Position numbers and translations under genes: made by a program
Assembly: GCA_039927975.1 (NCBI GenBank)
Contig: JBDSTZ010000372.1
Span: forward strand, 1-6,511
DNA from: JBDSTZ01 sp039927975
GTDB lineage: Bacteria; Pseudomonadota; Gammaproteobacteria; Burkholderiales; Burkholderiaceae_D
Direction: 5' to 3'
DNA: 6,511 bases
The notes under the pieces: model-generated
What the model was told of the DNA's origin: nothing
Database searches by the model: none
What the model saw: only the letters and a program-made list of their open reading frames with translations
Part shown: positions 5,512-6,511 of the stretch, piece after piece
How the letters are laid out: the number at the start of each line of letters is the position of its first letter
Numbering within the stretch: position 1 is the stretch's first letter

Positions 5512-6511
5512 TCAGCGCTCGTCGTAGGCTTCGGCGTCGTCGATCGGGCCGTCGAGCGAGTCGTCGATCGGGCCATCGAGCGGGTCGTCGAGCGGGTCGA
5601 CCTTCGGCGCCTCGTACACGCCCTGGCGCGCGCGGTCCTGGTAGGCGCGCGGCGTGCAACCCAGTTCGCGTTTGAACACCGCGTGCATGTACTGCACCGA
5701 CGTGAAGCCGCAGCGCAGCGCCACGTCGGCGATGCTGCAATTACCGTCGGCCAGCAGCCCGGTGGCGGCGTCGAGCTTGAAGCGCAGGATCTCGTCGTGC
5801 ACGCTGCAATTGAGCTCCTGGCGGAAGTAGGTCTCCAGCCAGGTGCGCGAAATGCCGACGTAATCGGCCACCTGGCTCGTCTTGATGCCCTGGCAGGCGT
5901 ACTGGCGGATGAAGTGGCGCGCGCGCATTACGTGCGGATGCTTGGCCGGCTCGTGCCGGCTCGACGCCAGCACATTGATGCCGGCCGGCGGCACCAGGAT
6001 GCGGGTGCCGGCCAGCCGCGCGCCATGCAGCATCTGATCGAGCAGGTGGGCGGCCGCGCGCCCCATCTCCTGCGCGCCCTGAATCACCGAACTTAAGGGA
6101 ATCCGCGTGAGCATGCGCGCCAGCGGATCGTTGTCGATGCCGATCAGGGCCACCTGCTCGGGCACCGCGATGCCGGCGATGATGCAAGCTTGCAGCAGCT
6201 GGCGCGCGCGCGCGTCGTTGACGGCGATGATGCCGACCGGCTTGGGCAGCGCGTGCAGCCACTTGATCTGCTGCTCGACCGCCTCGTCCCACGACGGCGC
6301 GCTGGTGCCCTGGCCACGGTAGATTTCAGGCTCGATCTTATCGTGCCGCATCAGGCTGGCGAAGGCGTTCTCGCGCTCCTGGGCCCAGCGGTTTTCCAGC
6401 GCTTCTGGCAGGCTGAACATGGCGAACTGACGCAAGCCCGCTTCGATCAGGTGGTTGTAGGCCAGCCGGATCAGCTTCGAATTGTCGGTCGCGACGTAGG
6501 GAATCTGTTCG
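5512..6511 (-). CDS. xylR: XylR-like AraC-family regulator with sugar-binding domain (N-terminus cut by window edge)
   Basis: The frame is open from the right edge to the TGA at 5512-5514, giving 332 visible residues. The sequence aligns from memory with E. coli XylR (392 aa): visible ATDN, LPE, RWAQERE, GIIAVNDARAR, GIDND, LSSV.QGA..MG and RILVPP correspond to its LacI/periplasmic-binding-protein-like D-xylose domain. About 90 N-terminal residues are therefore missing. The C-terminal AraC domain has two helix-turn-helix units, around visible residues 213-234 (QVADYVGISRTWLETYF) and 259-291 (SIADVALRCGFTSVQYMHAVFKRE region). After the usual family end it carries about 30 extra residues with an acidic (P/S)(L/I)D(D/G) repeat. 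XylR activates xylose genes when xylose binds. Its position directly upstream of, and co-oriented with, two GH74 genes suggests it may control them; that link is inferred. The gene symbol rests on family similarity only. Confidence 0.88.
   Translation of the reverse strand, partial: EQIPYVATDNSKLIRLAYNHLIEAGLRQFAMFSLPEALENRWAQERENAFASLMRHDKIEPEIYRGQGTSAPSWDEAVEQQIKWLHALPKPVGIIAVNDARARQLLQACIIAGIAVPEQVALIGIDNDPLARMLTRIPLSSVIQGAQEMGRAAAHLLDQMLHGARLAGTRILVPPAGINVLASSRHEPAKHPHVMRARHFIRQYACQGIKTSQVADYVGISRTWLETYFRQELNCSVHDEILRFKLDAATGLLADGNCSIADVALRCGFTSVQYMHAVFKRELGCTPRAYQDRARQGVYEAPKVDPLDDPLDGPIDDSLDGPIDDAEAYDER
5536..5598 (-). repeat. 24-nt tandem repeat encoding an acidic C-terminal tail of the regulator
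   Basis: Two 24-nt units (5536-5559 and 5560-5583), each itself two diverged 12-nt half-units, plus a further 12-nt half-unit and the start of another, encode DPLDDPLDGPIDDSLDGPIDD. The tail follows the normal end of the AraC DNA-binding domain and is strongly acidic. It has no counterpart in E. coli XylR as I recall that sequence. Confidence 0.85.

Noticed and set aside
4984..6096. 370-codon open frame on the plus strand
   Set aside because: It runs antisense through the XylR-like gene and across the gap with low-complexity Arg/Val/Ala content and no domain.
1..6511. Mobile element or insertion sequence driving the duplication
   Set aside because: No transposase, terminal inverted repeats or target-site duplication is visible around either copy.

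Overview
The window is GC-rich bacterial chromosomal DNA in which all three recognisable genes lie on the minus strand. From high to low coordinate they are a xylose-type AraC-family regulator (N-terminus cut by the right edge), a complete glycoside hydrolase family 74 (GH74, xyloglucanase-type) lipoprotein, and a second, closely related GH74 lipoprotein whose last ~35 codons are cut by the left edge. The composition, the lipoprotein signals with glycine after the cysteine, and an AraC regulator that aligns with Escherichia coli XylR suggest a Gram-negative proteobacterium that degrades plant polysaccharides. An Oxalobacteraceae-like betaproteobacterium (Massilia/Duganella type) is my guess; nothing in the window proves the taxon.

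Layout. 6511-5512: XylR-like regulator with an unusual acidic repeat tail. 5511-4894: a 618-bp gap with no credible gene, holding the likely promoter and operator region of the downstream hydrolase. 4893-2578: complete GH74 protein of 771 aa with a strong Shine-Dalgarno. 2577-2329: a 249-bp spacer with a perfect 12-bp GC-rich hairpin 28 nt after the stop, probably a terminator. 2328-1: second GH74 protein with a lipobox and a Gly/Ser/Thr tandem-repeat stalk.

The two hydrolases are a tandem duplication. Positions 1-2067 align with 2686-4752 at a constant offset of 2685, with two compensating one-codon indels. By eye there are roughly 75 amino-acid differences over about 690 residues, near 89% identity. 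Their N-termini are unrelated: a short lipoprotein leader in one, and a leader plus a ~47-residue GGT(Q/S)S repeat in the other.

Working model (inference): both enzymes are anchored lipoproteins that cut xyloglucan outside the cytoplasm. The XylR-like protein, which in E. coli senses D-xylose, the side-chain sugar of xyloglucan, may link their expression to xylose availability. No sugar transporter, TonB receptor or exoglycosidase is visible here, so the wider locus must lie outside the window.
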